In this document: positions 1-5,286 of the stretch, piece after piece
Layout of the letters: the number at the start of each line of letters is the position of its first letter
How positions within the stretch are numbered: position 1 is the stretch's first letter
Assembly: GCA_035479015.1 (NCBI GenBank)
Contig: DATIJC010000017.1
Span: forward strand, 1-15,344
DNA from: DATIJC01 sp035479015
GTDB taxonomy: Bacteria; Patescibacteriota; Microgenomatia; UBA1400; UBA12028
Direction of reading: 5' to 3'
Length of the DNA: 15,344 bases
The notes under the pieces: model-generated
The model's input: only the letters and a program-made list of their open reading frames with translations
Told to the model about the DNA's origin: nothing
Databases searched by the model: none
Translations under genes and position numbers: made by a program

Positions 1-1
1 C

Positions 2-427
2 CGATCTGGTTTATTTGCGGTATTTTTCTACTTTGGCAACATTATTGATTTAAGCCCTATGGGTCCGTACCCCTTTGTATACTTTATTGCCATCGTACTT
101 ATTTCAGGTTTTTGCATTTGGCGATTGCTACTCATCCGGAAGATTGTTTCGCTCATGAAATCGTTTATAAATTACTTCATTGCCGCTATCCTTTTGATCT
201 GCTTTGATGCGATACAGTCCTCACTGGAAGAAATCATCACGGGTTTTGGCGTCCCCTACATTCAAGTCGTGTATCTCAATCACTTTTTCTTTTACGCTGC
301 ACTCAGTCTGATATTTCTAGCGTTTGAACAAATTATGCATCTGGAGGGTGTCTATGCGGGCTTAGGTGAAAACCGTGATGACCCGGTGGAAGAACTCAAT
401 AAAATGTTGGTCGCGGCACAGAAGTGA
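2..427 (+). CDS. Hypothetical integral membrane protein, 5' end cut by window edge
   Basis: The reading frame is open to the left edge. The 19 codons before the first visible ATG (base 59) contain no stop and read as hydrophobic, coding-like residues, so the gene probably begins outside the window. The visible part has about three to four membrane segments: one at the extreme left, one just after the PYPFVYF stretch, one around FINYFIAAILLICF, and one around FFFYAALSLIFLAF. It ends in a short acidic cytoplasmic-type tail (GENRDDPVEELNKM). I recognise no family. The stop is a TGA at 425-427, two bases from the end of the convergent ATP-grasp gene, and no terminator separates them. Reading through the TGA gives implausible sequence, which argues against UGA recoding in this organism. 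Confidence 0.6.
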   Translation, partial: RSGLFAVFFYFGNIIDLSPMGPYPFVYFIAIVLISGFCIWRLLLIRKIVSLMKSFINYFIAAILLICFDAIQSSLEEIITGFGVPYIQVVYLNHFFFYAALSLIFLAFEQIMHLEGVYAGLGENRDDPVEELNKMLVAAQK

Positions 428-428
428 C

Positions 429-1250
429 CTACCACCACGCTCCGTAGATCTCATCGAAGCGGTCGGGATCAAATGGAGACATGCCACCGCCGGAAGAAAA
501 AGTTAGCTCGCCGAAAATAATACGTCCTTTTAATTCGTACAGATCCACACGCACTTGTTCAAACGGAGTGGAAAGTTTTTTGGCAATTTTAAGCATCCTT
601 CCTAGATTTTTGGGTGCCTCCATATCTATTTCTTCCTGGGCATCCCACGCTTTCATCTCTGACTTCTTCCATGGAATTTCATACATGGATTTCTTCACCC
701 TGCCAGAGCGGTCACGGATGACGTTAATAGATTTGGGCACTCCATGGAAACAATAAAATTTAAAATCATACAAATCTTTGTCCTTGGTCTCCAAATACTC
801 TTCACACAGAATGCGTGGTTTGATTAATTTATATTGGCGCTCCCTTCCAAATGAATCGTAGTAGTTAAGCGTCATCCAATGTGCCAATTTCTTTTTTGCA
901 TCAGCAAAATCAAGTTTTGATTTATCAGGAACGATGATATTCCACCCCGATCCATGCGTTGTCTTTAAAACAAATGAATTCGGCAGCTTATCGAAGTCTA
1001 TCTCTTCCGGAGAATTATATGTGCCATATAATTTTGTCAAATATTCGTTTCCGATTTGTTGACTCACAAATTTGCGTACCTCGATTTTATCCACATAGGA
1101 CCACAGCTTCTCAGCTTCCTGCGAAATTTTGAAAATGGCCAATTTCTCCGTGTAGCGAATTGGGTGTCGCCAGTTGATGGGTCGCCCGTAAACCGCCTTG
1201 TAAGTCTTCGTTACTTCCCGTTTATCACGCAAATAGGAAAATATGCTCAT
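429..1250 (-). CDS. TupA-like ATP-grasp family protein
   Basis: This 273-residue protein resembles the TupA-like ATP-grasp family. Members are found in polysaccharide or teichuronopeptide loci and are thought to ligate amino acids or peptides to surface polymers using ATP. Visible hallmarks are the FVLKTTHGSG block (93-102) with a nucleotide-binding Lys, ILCEEYLE (147-154) as the adenine/Glu segment, YDFKFYCFHG (161-170), and the C-terminal block RVDLYEL..IIFGELTFSSGGGM (234-257), whose Asp236 and Glu248 are the expected Mg-ATP ligands. The tail SPFDPDRFDEIYGAWW is also typical of the family. No signal peptide is present, so it should be cytoplasmic. It is last in a minus-strand operon, 8 nt after the SemiSWEET-like gene. 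I see no clear Shine-Dalgarno sequence. The substrate cannot be told from the sequence. Confidence 0.83.
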   Translation of the reverse strand: MSIFSYLRDKREVTKTYKAVYGRPINWRHPIRYTEKLAIFKISQEAEKLWSYVDKIEVRKFVSQQIGNEYLTKLYGTYNSPEEIDFDKLPNSFVLKTTHGSGWNIIVPDKSKLDFADAKKKLAHWMTLNYYDSFGRERQYKLIKPRILCEEYLETKDKDLYDFKFYCFHGVPKSINVIRDRSGRVKKSMYEIPWKKSEMKAWDAQEEIDMEAPKNLGRMLKIAKKLSTPFEQVRVDLYELKGRIIFGELTFSSGGGMSPFDPDRFDEIYGAWW

Positions 1251-1258
1251 ACTAGTTT

Positions 1259-1522
1259 CTAGCGTTTACGACCGTACAAATACCAACCTACTAAAACGAG
1301 CGTGTTGATGAGAAATCCTAAGATATTTGGAATGACTATAGGAAAATTACGCAGTTCCAATCCATAGAGGATCCAAATAATAGATCCGAATTCGACAATT
1401 AGCAAAGTGGTCACGGAGATATCTTTTGCACTTTTGCGCTGAAAAATCTTCATCGCCTGCGGTAGACTCGATAGTCCTAGAAACATTCCGGTAATGGTCG
1501 CGAGATATGCAAGTATGCTCAT
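1259..1522 (-). CDS. SemiSWEET-family (MtN3/PQ-loop) small sugar transporter
   Basis: This 87-residue protein has three predicted membrane helices, the size of one SemiSWEET unit. These proteins dimerise to move sugars across the cytoplasmic membrane. Helix 1 carries the PQ motif (GLSSLPQ, residues 16-22), followed by the family-typical basic loop IFQRKSAKDIS. Helix 2 contains Trp50, and helix 3 has the PN pair (65-66). Trp50 and Asn66 are at the expected positions of the substrate-pocket Trp and Asn, an assignment I infer by eye. The ATG overlaps the stop of the upstream DUF1801 gene (ATGA, 4 nt), which implies translational coupling. The pairing with an ATP-grasp gene is unusual, and no sugar-metabolism gene sits beside it, so the substrate is unknown. 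Confidence 0.85.
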   Translation of the reverse strand: MSILAYLATITGMFLGLSSLPQAMKIFQRKSAKDISVTTLLIVEFGSIIWILYGLELRNFPIVIPNILGFLINTLVLVGWYLYGRKR

Positions 1523-1869
1523 ATATGTACCTCCTTCACTCTATGTTTGGTAATTTTGCCAATAAGCTCATAAGGCAAGGTGGAATCTAAAGGAAACTGG
1601 ATGGTGCCCTTTGAAACTTTGTAGACAGAGAGCTCTTTGGCAAACGCACTCACACCCTCTCCTGTCGGAAAAAAAGAAACGTGATCTTTAAATCCACCGA
1701 AATGGACCAGATTTTTGCCATTGAGTTTAAAGGTTGGAATTCCATAACTGATAGCTTCAATCGCTTGCGGCGCTGCTTTGTGAATAGTTGCGCGCATTTT
1801 TTGCAAAAGTGACTGTACCTCTTTAGGGAAGTCTGCAATATACTCATCGATAGTCACACACTTTTTCAT
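1519..1869 (-). CDS. DUF1801 (YdhG-like) domain protein
   Basis: This is a small cytoplasmic protein of 116 residues. The N-terminus MKKCVTIDEYIADFPKEVQ, the AAPQAIEAISYGIPTF segment (Tyr-Gly-Ile/Met-Pro core) and the VHFGGFKDHVSFFPTG strand are characteristic of the DUF1801/YdhG fold. Members are often annotated as iron chaperone-like, but for most the biochemical role is unproven. The frame is open further upstream to 1983, but family alignment supports the MKKC start at 1869. A strong purine-rich stretch (GAGGAGGGG) lies about 25-30 nt upstream, too far for ordinary initiation. Only one base separates this start codon from that of the divergent HNH gene. It is first in a three-gene operon and overlaps the SemiSWEET-like gene by 4 nt. 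Confidence 0.8.
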   Translation of the reverse strand: MKKCVTIDEYIADFPKEVQSLLQKMRATIHKAAPQAIEAISYGIPTFKLNGKNLVHFGGFKDHVSFFPTGEGVSAFAKELSVYKVSKGTIQFPLDSTLPYELIGKITKHRVKEVHI

Positions 1870-1870
1870 A

Positions 1871-2422
1871 ATGAAAATTTCATATAAAATTATTTTTCCC
1901 CTCCTCATTCTAGTGCTTTTTGGTGGTCTTGCATTAACCAAAAAACCAACTACCTCGCCATCCGTGCTTGGTACAGTTAGCACGCCTACTCCAGTCTATG
2001 TTTGGGCGGAGCGCACCAAAGAAAGTGATTGCCATGCCTCTGGTGCGTATCAAGATTTTGAGTGCAGTCCTGGAGCAATCTTGCCCGTCACAGTTGCCCA
2101 AATTTGTACATCCGGATATGCAGGCTCTGTGCGCAATGTCCCGGAGAGTGAGAAAAATGCAGTATATGCAGAGTATGGCATTACTACACATACCACGGGG
2201 GAGTATGAGATCGATCACATTGTGAGTTTGGAGTTGGGTGGCTCGAATGACATTAGCAATTTATTTCCTGAGGCGGCAGAGCCACAACCCGGCTTCCACC
2301 AAAAAGATATCGTGGAGAATTATCTGCATCAACAAGTTTGCTCCGGTGTTATCCCTCTTCCTGAGGCGCAGTACAAAATTGCCCACGACTGGTTAAGCGT
2401 GTTCCAGCAAATGCGAGATTAA
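1871..2422 (+). CDS. Secreted HNH nuclease-like protein
   Basis: This 183-residue protein begins with a signal peptide or membrane anchor (MKISYK then hydrophobic 7-22), followed by a Thr/Ser/Pro linker (26-42). The C-terminal half carries an HNH-type site: YEIDHIVSLELGGSNDISNLFPE (112-134), with Asp115-His116, Asn126 and Asn130, then His143-Gln-Lys-Asp146. The later VCSGVIPLPEAQ segment is typical of small exported HNH proteins. Paired cysteines (54 and 65, 79 and 157) fit an extracytoplasmic location. Known relatives are presumed DNases, so a role in degrading or acquiring external DNA is an inference. A possible -10 (TATACT, 1839-1844) lies inside the divergent DUF1801 gene, and no Shine-Dalgarno is visible. 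It ends one base before the convergent 67-residue gene. Confidence 0.8.
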   Translation: MKISYKIIFPLLILVLFGGLALTKKPTTSPSVLGTVSTPTPVYVWAERTKESDCHASGAYQDFECSPGAILPVTVAQICTSGYAGSVRNVPESEKNAVYAEYGITTHTTGEYEIDHIVSLELGGSNDISNLFPEAAEPQPGFHQKDIVENYLHQQVCSGVIPLPEAQYKIAHDWLSVFQQMRD

Positions 2423-2423
2423 G

Positions 2424-2627
2424 CTACTCTTCCTTCATTTTATGGACAAAGTTGATTTTGTGTTTTTTCTGCAATAGCCGCGCTGCATACGCTTCCAATT
2501 CGCCGTGCTTTTGACTGACAGTGAAATCGCTGTCCCAGTAGTTTACCTCCAAGAGAATTTCACTGCCATCCTCGTCAACGGCGATGTAGCTTGCTTTGTT
2601 TAAATAAAATTGTGTAATTTTTCCCAT
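2424..2627 (-). CDS. Hypothetical 67-residue protein, apparently controlled by an upstream RNA element
   Basis: I recognise no family. The protein is small, soluble and mixed-charge, with an N-terminal half that looks like beta strands (ITQFYLNKASYIAVDEDGSEILLEVNYW) and a helical, Lys/Glu-rich C-terminal half. The ATG sits 7 nt after a GC-rich palindrome (2635-2650) that would leave any ribosome-binding sequence partly buried. The only convincing promoter upstream is at 2762-2790, and between it and the ATG lie a folded RNA and an intrinsic terminator. Expression therefore probably depends on read-through of that terminator. The gene ends one base from the end of the convergent HNH gene. Confidence 0.6.
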   Translation of the reverse strand: MGKITQFYLNKASYIAVDEDGSEILLEVNYWDSDFTVSQKHGELEAYAARLLQKKHKINFVHKMKEE

Positions 2628-2634
2628 ATTTATC

Positions 2635-2650
2635 CCCGCGTAGGCGGGGA
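2635..2650. repeat. GC-rich palindrome (CCCCGC-GTAG-GCGGGG)
   Basis: This is a 6-bp perfect inverted repeat with a 4-nt loop, flanked by TTTAT on the left and A on the right. It lies just before the start codon of the 67-residue gene and could mask its ribosome entry site when transcribed. The core resembles half of a type I-E CRISPR repeat, but only one copy exists and no array is present. It may be a dispersed REP-like element, which this window cannot show. Confidence 0.6.
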
Positions 2651-2660
2651 GCCTTTCCCA

Positions 2661-2687
2661 TAAAAAAAGCTCCCATATGAGGAGCTT
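2661..2687 (-). terminator. Intrinsic terminator ending the 2756-2661 RNA
   Basis: On the minus strand the RNA forms a 7-bp stem AAGCUCC/GGAGCUU with a 7-nt loop UCAUAUG, followed directly by a run of U (plus-strand A at 2662-2668). The run is on the minus side only, so it terminates leftward transcription. It lies between the RNA promoter and the 67-residue gene and can be replaced by an alternative pairing of its 5' arm (see the RNA entry). Confidence 0.85.
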
Positions 2688-2756
2688 GTATGCACACCTA
2701 AGCCCCTCAACTTTTAGGAGCTACAACAAACGACTTGTACATTTTGTGTGTGCATA
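2661..2756 (-). ncRNA. Structured leader RNA: candidate attenuator or riboswitch
   Basis: This is a roughly 96-nt RNA with its own promoter and terminator. It folds into a three-way junction. P1 pairs 2748-2757 with 2688-2697 (10 perfect bp). P2 pairs 2743-2747 with 2726-2730. P3 pairs 2716-2722 with 2701-2707 (7 bp, AGCUCCU/AGGGGCU), with loop AAAAGUUG. One P3 pair is G-U on the minus strand and would be a C-A mismatch on the plus strand, which supports the minus strand as the RNA. The 3' arm of P3 (GGGGCUU, 2699-2705) is also complementary over 7 bp to the 5' arm of the terminator (AAGCUCC), giving mutually exclusive terminator and antiterminator folds. I could not match it to a known riboswitch class. 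It could also be a free-standing small RNA. Confidence 0.6.
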
Positions 2757-2761
2757 CGTGA

Positions 2762-2790
2762 ATAATAACCCCAGTTCTGAATATTTTCAA
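2762..2790 (-). promoter_or_regulatory. Sigma-70-type promoter of the 2661-2756 RNA
   Basis: Minus-strand TTGAAA (2785-2790) and TATTAT (2762-2767) are separated by exactly 17 nt. The predicted start is 2755-2756, the first bases of the P1 stem. The -35 hexamer overlaps the upstream promoter region of the divergent reductase gene, so the two transcripts share control DNA. Confidence 0.75.
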
Positions 2791-2806
2791 CAAAAGATGA
2801 AGAAGA

Positions 2807-2812
2807 TATAAT
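2807..2812 (+). promoter_or_regulatory. Consensus -10 box of the reductase gene, implying a leaderless mRNA
   Basis: A perfect TATAAT lies 6 nt before the ATG at 2819. Transcription starting 6-7 nt downstream of the box would place the 5' end at the start codon, leaving no room for a Shine-Dalgarno sequence. The -35 is weak (TTTCAA or TTTTCA around 2784-2790) and overlaps the divergent RNA promoter. Confidence 0.7.
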
Positions 2813-2818
2813 GATTAC

Positions 2819-3415
2819 ATGTCAAAAATAATCGTGCTCGAATTCCTTACTCTTGATGGTGTCATGCAAGCACCAGGTGGACCAGAAGAAGACACTTCGG
2901 GAGGTTTCAAATATGGCGGCTGGACTGCTCCCTACTTTGATGATTTTGCAGGCAAAGTCATGGCCGGACAAATGAAAACACCTTTTAGTTTGCTCTTGGG
3001 CAGGAAAACATTTGAGATATTTGCAGGATACTGGCCAGAGCATGAAGATATGTGGCCTGGAATAAATACGATGAAAAAATATGCCGTTTCAAAAACACTC
3101 AAGAAATCGGATTGGAAAAACTCTGTAATTATCAATAAAAACGTTGTCGTTGAATTAATAAAACTAAAGAAACAAAAGGGGCCGGACTTGCACGTCTATG
3201 GCAGTGGAAATTTGGTTCAGACACTGCTTAAAAATGATTTGGTTGACGAACTTTGGCTCAAGATCTTCCCGATAACTCTTGGGAATGGGAAACATTTGTT
3301 TGAAGGTGGTGCGATCCCCATGGCATTTACATTAGTAGATTCGAAAGTTTCTCCCAGTGGAGTGATCTTTGCAAATTACAAACGCGCCGGTGAAGTCAAA
3401 ACCGGGTCGTTTTAA
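2819..3415 (+). CDS. RibD C-terminal/dihydrofolate reductase-family protein
   Basis: This 198-residue cytoplasmic protein belongs to the RibD-C/DHFR-like family (YyaP/YwjB type), which are NADPH-dependent reductases of mostly unknown substrate. Hallmarks are the N-terminal strand MSKIIVLEFLTLDGVMQAPGG (family pattern S/TLDGxxxxP), LLLGRKTFEIFAGYWP (58-73), the cofactor-side segment LHVYGSGNLVQTLL (124-137), and VDELWLKIFPITLGNGKHLFEGG (142-164). Length is normal for the family and no deaminase domain is fused, so this is not a true riboflavin-pathway RibD. It is probably monocistronic, with a perfect -10 box 6 nt upstream and an intrinsic terminator just downstream. True folate DHFR is less likely because the active-site pattern differs. 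Confidence 0.87.
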   Translation: MSKIIVLEFLTLDGVMQAPGGPEEDTSGGFKYGGWTAPYFDDFAGKVMAGQMKTPFSLLLGRKTFEIFAGYWPEHEDMWPGINTMKKYAVSKTLKKSDWKNSVIINKNVVVELIKLKKQKGPDLHVYGSGNLVQTLLKNDLVDELWLKIFPITLGNGKHLFEGGAIPMAFTLVDSKVSPSGVIFANYKRAGEVKTGSF

Positions 3416-3420
3416 AAGAT

Positions 3421-3460
3421 AAAAGCCTCAGATCCCTTTCGGAACCTGAGGCCTCTTTTA
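3421..3460. terminator. Bidirectional intrinsic terminator
   Basis: A perfect 7-bp stem GCCTCAG (3425-3431)/CTGAGGC (3446-3452) has a short inner TCC/GGA helix, is preceded by AAAA and is followed by CTCTTTTATT. U-rich tails exist on both strands, so it can end both the reductase transcript (+) and the convergent lipoprotein transcript (-). Confidence 0.85.
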
Positions 3461-3474
3461 TTGCCGCTGATCGC

Positions 3475-3909
3475 CTACTGTGGTCGGGGAACGACCAGGT
3501 CGACGGTAAGCAGCTTGCTCCCTGAGGAGCCTTTCACAAACTGACCGCAGGTGGCAGAGATACGGTCACCCCAGGCGTCGAAGTTGTCGAACTCCGTGTC
3601 GCCAACCTTCCAATCACGATAGGTGTAATTTACCGTGGTGTCGCCGGGCAGCGTGATGATCTTCTGGATTTTCTCAATCAGAATTTGATCATTCGTGCAA
3701 TACACGTAGGTATTGTCCGTCAGGAACCAAACCTGATTGAGGCCATTGTTAAGCGGGTCGAGGTTGCTGATAATCCCTCGTCCCGTTCCCGGCTGCTTTC
3801 CGATCCCTGTGGGAGTATTCCCGAGACCAACGCAGGCGGAGACCACGAACACCACGATGGCGCAGAGCACGAACAGCGCCAGAACACCTAGAAACATTCG
3901 CTTGTTCAC
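3475..3909 (-). CDS. Hypothetical lipoprotein or membrane-anchored secreted protein
   Basis: This 144-residue protein has no family I recognise. Its N-terminus has a positively charged start (MNKR) and a hydrophobic segment (residues 5-25) ending in VVSAC (Cys26), which fits a lipobox. A Gly/Thr/Pro-rich spacer follows (28-45), then a small domain with Cys71 and Cys121 that could form a disulfide. The start is GTG, chosen because a strong AAAGGAG (3918-3924) lies 8 nt upstream. This gene is unlike its neighbours in three ways: G+C is about 58-63% in the stretches I counted, it has a near-consensus promoter, and it has a canonical Shine-Dalgarno sequence. A different origin is possible. The bidirectional terminator lies just after its stop. 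Confidence 0.72.
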   Translation of the reverse strand: MNKRMFLGVLALFVLCAIVVFVVSACVGLGNTPTGIGKQPGTGRGIISNLDPLNNGLNQVWFLTDNTYVYCTNDQILIEKIQKIITLPGDTTVNYTYRDWKVGDTEFDNFDAWGDRISATCGQFVKGSSGSKLLTVDLVVPRPQ

Positions 3910-3949
3910 TTTTTCTTCTCCTTTGGAGTGAACACTGACGAAGAGACAG

Positions 3950-3977
3950 ATTATACGGAAAAAAGGCGAAATGTCAA
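3950..3977 (-). promoter_or_regulatory. Near-consensus promoter of the 144-residue lipoprotein gene
   Basis: Minus-strand TTGACA (3972-3977) and TATAAT (3950-3955) both match the hexamer consensus perfectly, with a 16-nt spacer. The predicted start near 3943 gives a leader of about 35 nt that contains the AAAGGAG ribosome-binding site. It is the strongest-looking promoter in the window. Confidence 0.85.
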
Positions 3978-3988
3978 AGTTATAGGAC

Positions 3989-4363
3989 TTATTTGACGAT
4001 GATCGTCCCCTTCATCATCGGGTGGATACTGCAGTGATAGGTGTAGGTTCCCGGCTTACTGAAAGTCACCGTTTTATCAGTGCTTTGATCGAAGGTACCA
4101 GTATCAAATGACTTGTCATCTGCAGTAGCGCTATGAATAGTATTGTCCGCATTCTTCCAAGTGACCGTCTGTCCTGCTTTGATGGTAATCGTGGCCGGGA
4201 AAAATGCATATCCTTGCATCGTCACCACATTTTGGTTGTTCACCGCCGCAGGTGATGTACTAGAGTTTATCTGGGCTGCCGGAGACGCAACGGGTGCCTG
4301 CGTGTTTGACGTACATGCGGATAATAGTGAGACCAACGCGAGAGATAAAAAGAGTTTTTTCAT
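3989..4363 (-). CDS. Cupredoxin-family copper lipoprotein (plastocyanin/amicyanin-like)
   Basis: This 124-residue blue-copper-type electron carrier is probably anchored on the outer face of the membrane. The signal peptide ends in a lipobox LSAC (Cys17), followed by an Ala/Ser/Pro/Thr/Asn-rich tether (18-46). The cupredoxin domain starts with GYAFFPATITIKAGQTVTW (51-69). The type-1 copper ligands are all visible: His77 in NTIHSAT, then Cys111, His114 and Met117 in YHCSIHPMMKG. I chose the MKKLF start at 4363 because it gives a normal signal peptide and because an extended -10 box lies 6 nt upstream. The frame is open further upstream to 4384. No obvious redox partner gene is adjacent apart from the flavodoxin-like gene 1 kb away. 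Confidence 0.9.
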   Translation of the reverse strand: MKKLFLSLALVSLLSACTSNTQAPVASPAAQINSSTSPAAVNNQNVVTMQGYAFFPATITIKAGQTVTWKNADNTIHSATADDKSFDTGTFDQSTDKTVTFSKPGTYTYHCSIHPMMKGTIIVK

Positions 4364-4369
4364 ACATCC

Positions 4370-4378
4370 AGTATAGCA
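4370..4378 (-). promoter_or_regulatory. Extended -10 promoter of the cupredoxin gene, implying a leaderless mRNA
   Basis: Minus-strand TGCTATACT (TGn plus TATACT at 4370-4375) lies 6 nt before the ATG at 4363, so the transcript should start at or near the start codon. No good -35 is seen, as expected for an extended -10 promoter. The same nonamer occurs before the VOC gene (7774-7782) and the helicase gene (12177-12185). Confidence 0.7.
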
Positions 4379-4380
4379 AC

Positions 4381-4818
4381 TCACAGTTTTTTAATCATAC
4401 CTACTCGAGAATGACCGGATGGATAAAAACCTTCAAACTTGGTAAAAGTTTTATAGCCGAGTTTTTTATAAAAAGTTTCTGCTTCAAACTCCGCTGTCCA
4501 AGTCCAAATTTGCGTGATGCCAATGCTTTTCATTTTATCTTCAAGTAGTTCAAGCAATTTTTTGCCATATCCACGTTTTCTATACTCTTTCTCTACTAAT
4601 AGATCGCTTAAATAAAAGTATTTTCCGTATGCATCACCGTTTTTTTGCGCCAATCCACTCACAGCTCCGATAAATTTCCCGCTGTCAGTAGCCACAAATC
4701 CAAATCTCTCCTGCTCTTCTTTGGGATTTCCGAATTCTAGACCATGTTCATCAAAAGCTTTTTGCTCACGCGCAAACTCTGCAGCCGTCATGTCTCGATC
4801 TTCAAAAAGTACTGCCAT
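4381..4818 (-). CDS. GNAT-family N-acetyltransferase
   Basis: This 145-residue acyl-CoA-dependent acetyltransferase of the Gcn5 fold is cytoplasmic. The acetyl-CoA pyrophosphate loop is RKRGYGKK within LLVEKEYRKRGYGKKLLELLEDK, matching R/Q-x-x-G-x-G/A. The C-terminal FYKKLGYKTF segment is the typical motif B region. The substrate is unknown. I start it at MAVLFEDRD (4818), where ATG overlaps the stop of the upstream DUF1801-like gene by one base (TAATG), implying coupled translation. The longer frame to 4902 would overlap that gene by 85 nt. It is the last gene of the flavodoxin/DUF1801/GNAT operon, and the cupredoxin gene that follows after 17 nt has its own promoter. Confidence 0.87.
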   Translation of the reverse strand: MAVLFEDRDMTAAEFAREQKAFDEHGLEFGNPKEEQERFGFVATDSGKFIGAVSGLAQKNGDAYGKYFYLSDLLVEKEYRKRGYGKKLLELLEDKMKSIGITQIWTWTAEFEAETFYKKLGYKTFTKFEGFYPSGHSRVGMIKKL

Positions 4819-5261
4819 TATTTCACCGCCTTCTTCACCAGTGCGATAATCTTTGCTTCTTCCACGGAAGATAGTTTTTTCAGCGCAAATGCAACTGGCC
4901 ACATATTGCCGTCATCAAGATGAGCTTTGTCATTGAAGCCAAGTGTCGCGTATCGTGCTTTAAACTTTCCAGCATATTGGAAGAAACAGATGACATTGCC
5001 GTCTTTATCGGCATATGCCGGAAAACCGTACCAGGTTTTAGGCAAAAGCATTGGTGCCGCTTTTGTAATAAGCTCATGCAGTTTCTTTGCTATGCTTTTA
5101 TCTGGTTCAGACATTTTGGCAATCGCTGCAAAAATATCCTTTTCTCCTTGTACTCTACTCTTGGCCGCTTTTCCTTCTGCTGCTAATTCCTTAGCACGCT
5201 CCCGCATCGCTGCTCTCTCCTGATCCGAAAATCCCGTGAATTTCTTAGTGAGCGTCTTCAT
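4818..5261 (-). CDS. DUF1801-related protein (second paralogue type)
   Basis: This 147-residue cytoplasmic protein has an N-terminal charged helix (FTGFSDQERAAMRERAKELAAEGKAAK) followed by a DUF1801-like domain: EPDKSIAKKLHELITKAAPMLLPKTWYGFPAY, then VICFFQYAGKFKARYATLGFNDKAHLDDGNMWPVAFALKKLS, split here only for length. The Trp-Tyr-Gly-Phe/Met-Pro core matches the family. Its biochemical role is unknown. The frame opens with a TTG at 5282, but ATG at 5261 is preferred because GGAG lies 3 nt upstream and family N-termini begin there. It follows the flavodoxin-like gene by 25 nt and overlaps the GNAT gene by one base. It is only distantly similar to the other DUF1801 protein at 1519-1869. Confidence 0.8.
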   Translation of the reverse strand: MKTLTKKFTGFSDQERAAMRERAKELAAEGKAAKSRVQGEKDIFAAIAKMSEPDKSIAKKLHELITKAAPMLLPKTWYGFPAYADKDGNVICFFQYAGKFKARYATLGFNDKAHLDDGNMWPVAFALKKLSSVEEAKIIALVKKAVK

Positions 5262-5286
5262 AAACTCCTTTTCTAAAGACAATACA

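Noticed and set aside
425..427. UGA recoded as an amino acid (as in some CPR lineages)
   Set aside because: Reading through the TGA of the first gene gives implausible protein and runs antisense into the ATP-grasp gene. Other genes end normally, so the standard code fits.
2630..2655. Type I-E CRISPR repeat
   Set aside because: Only one palindromic unit, with no second copy at regular spacing, no spacers and no cas genes in the window.
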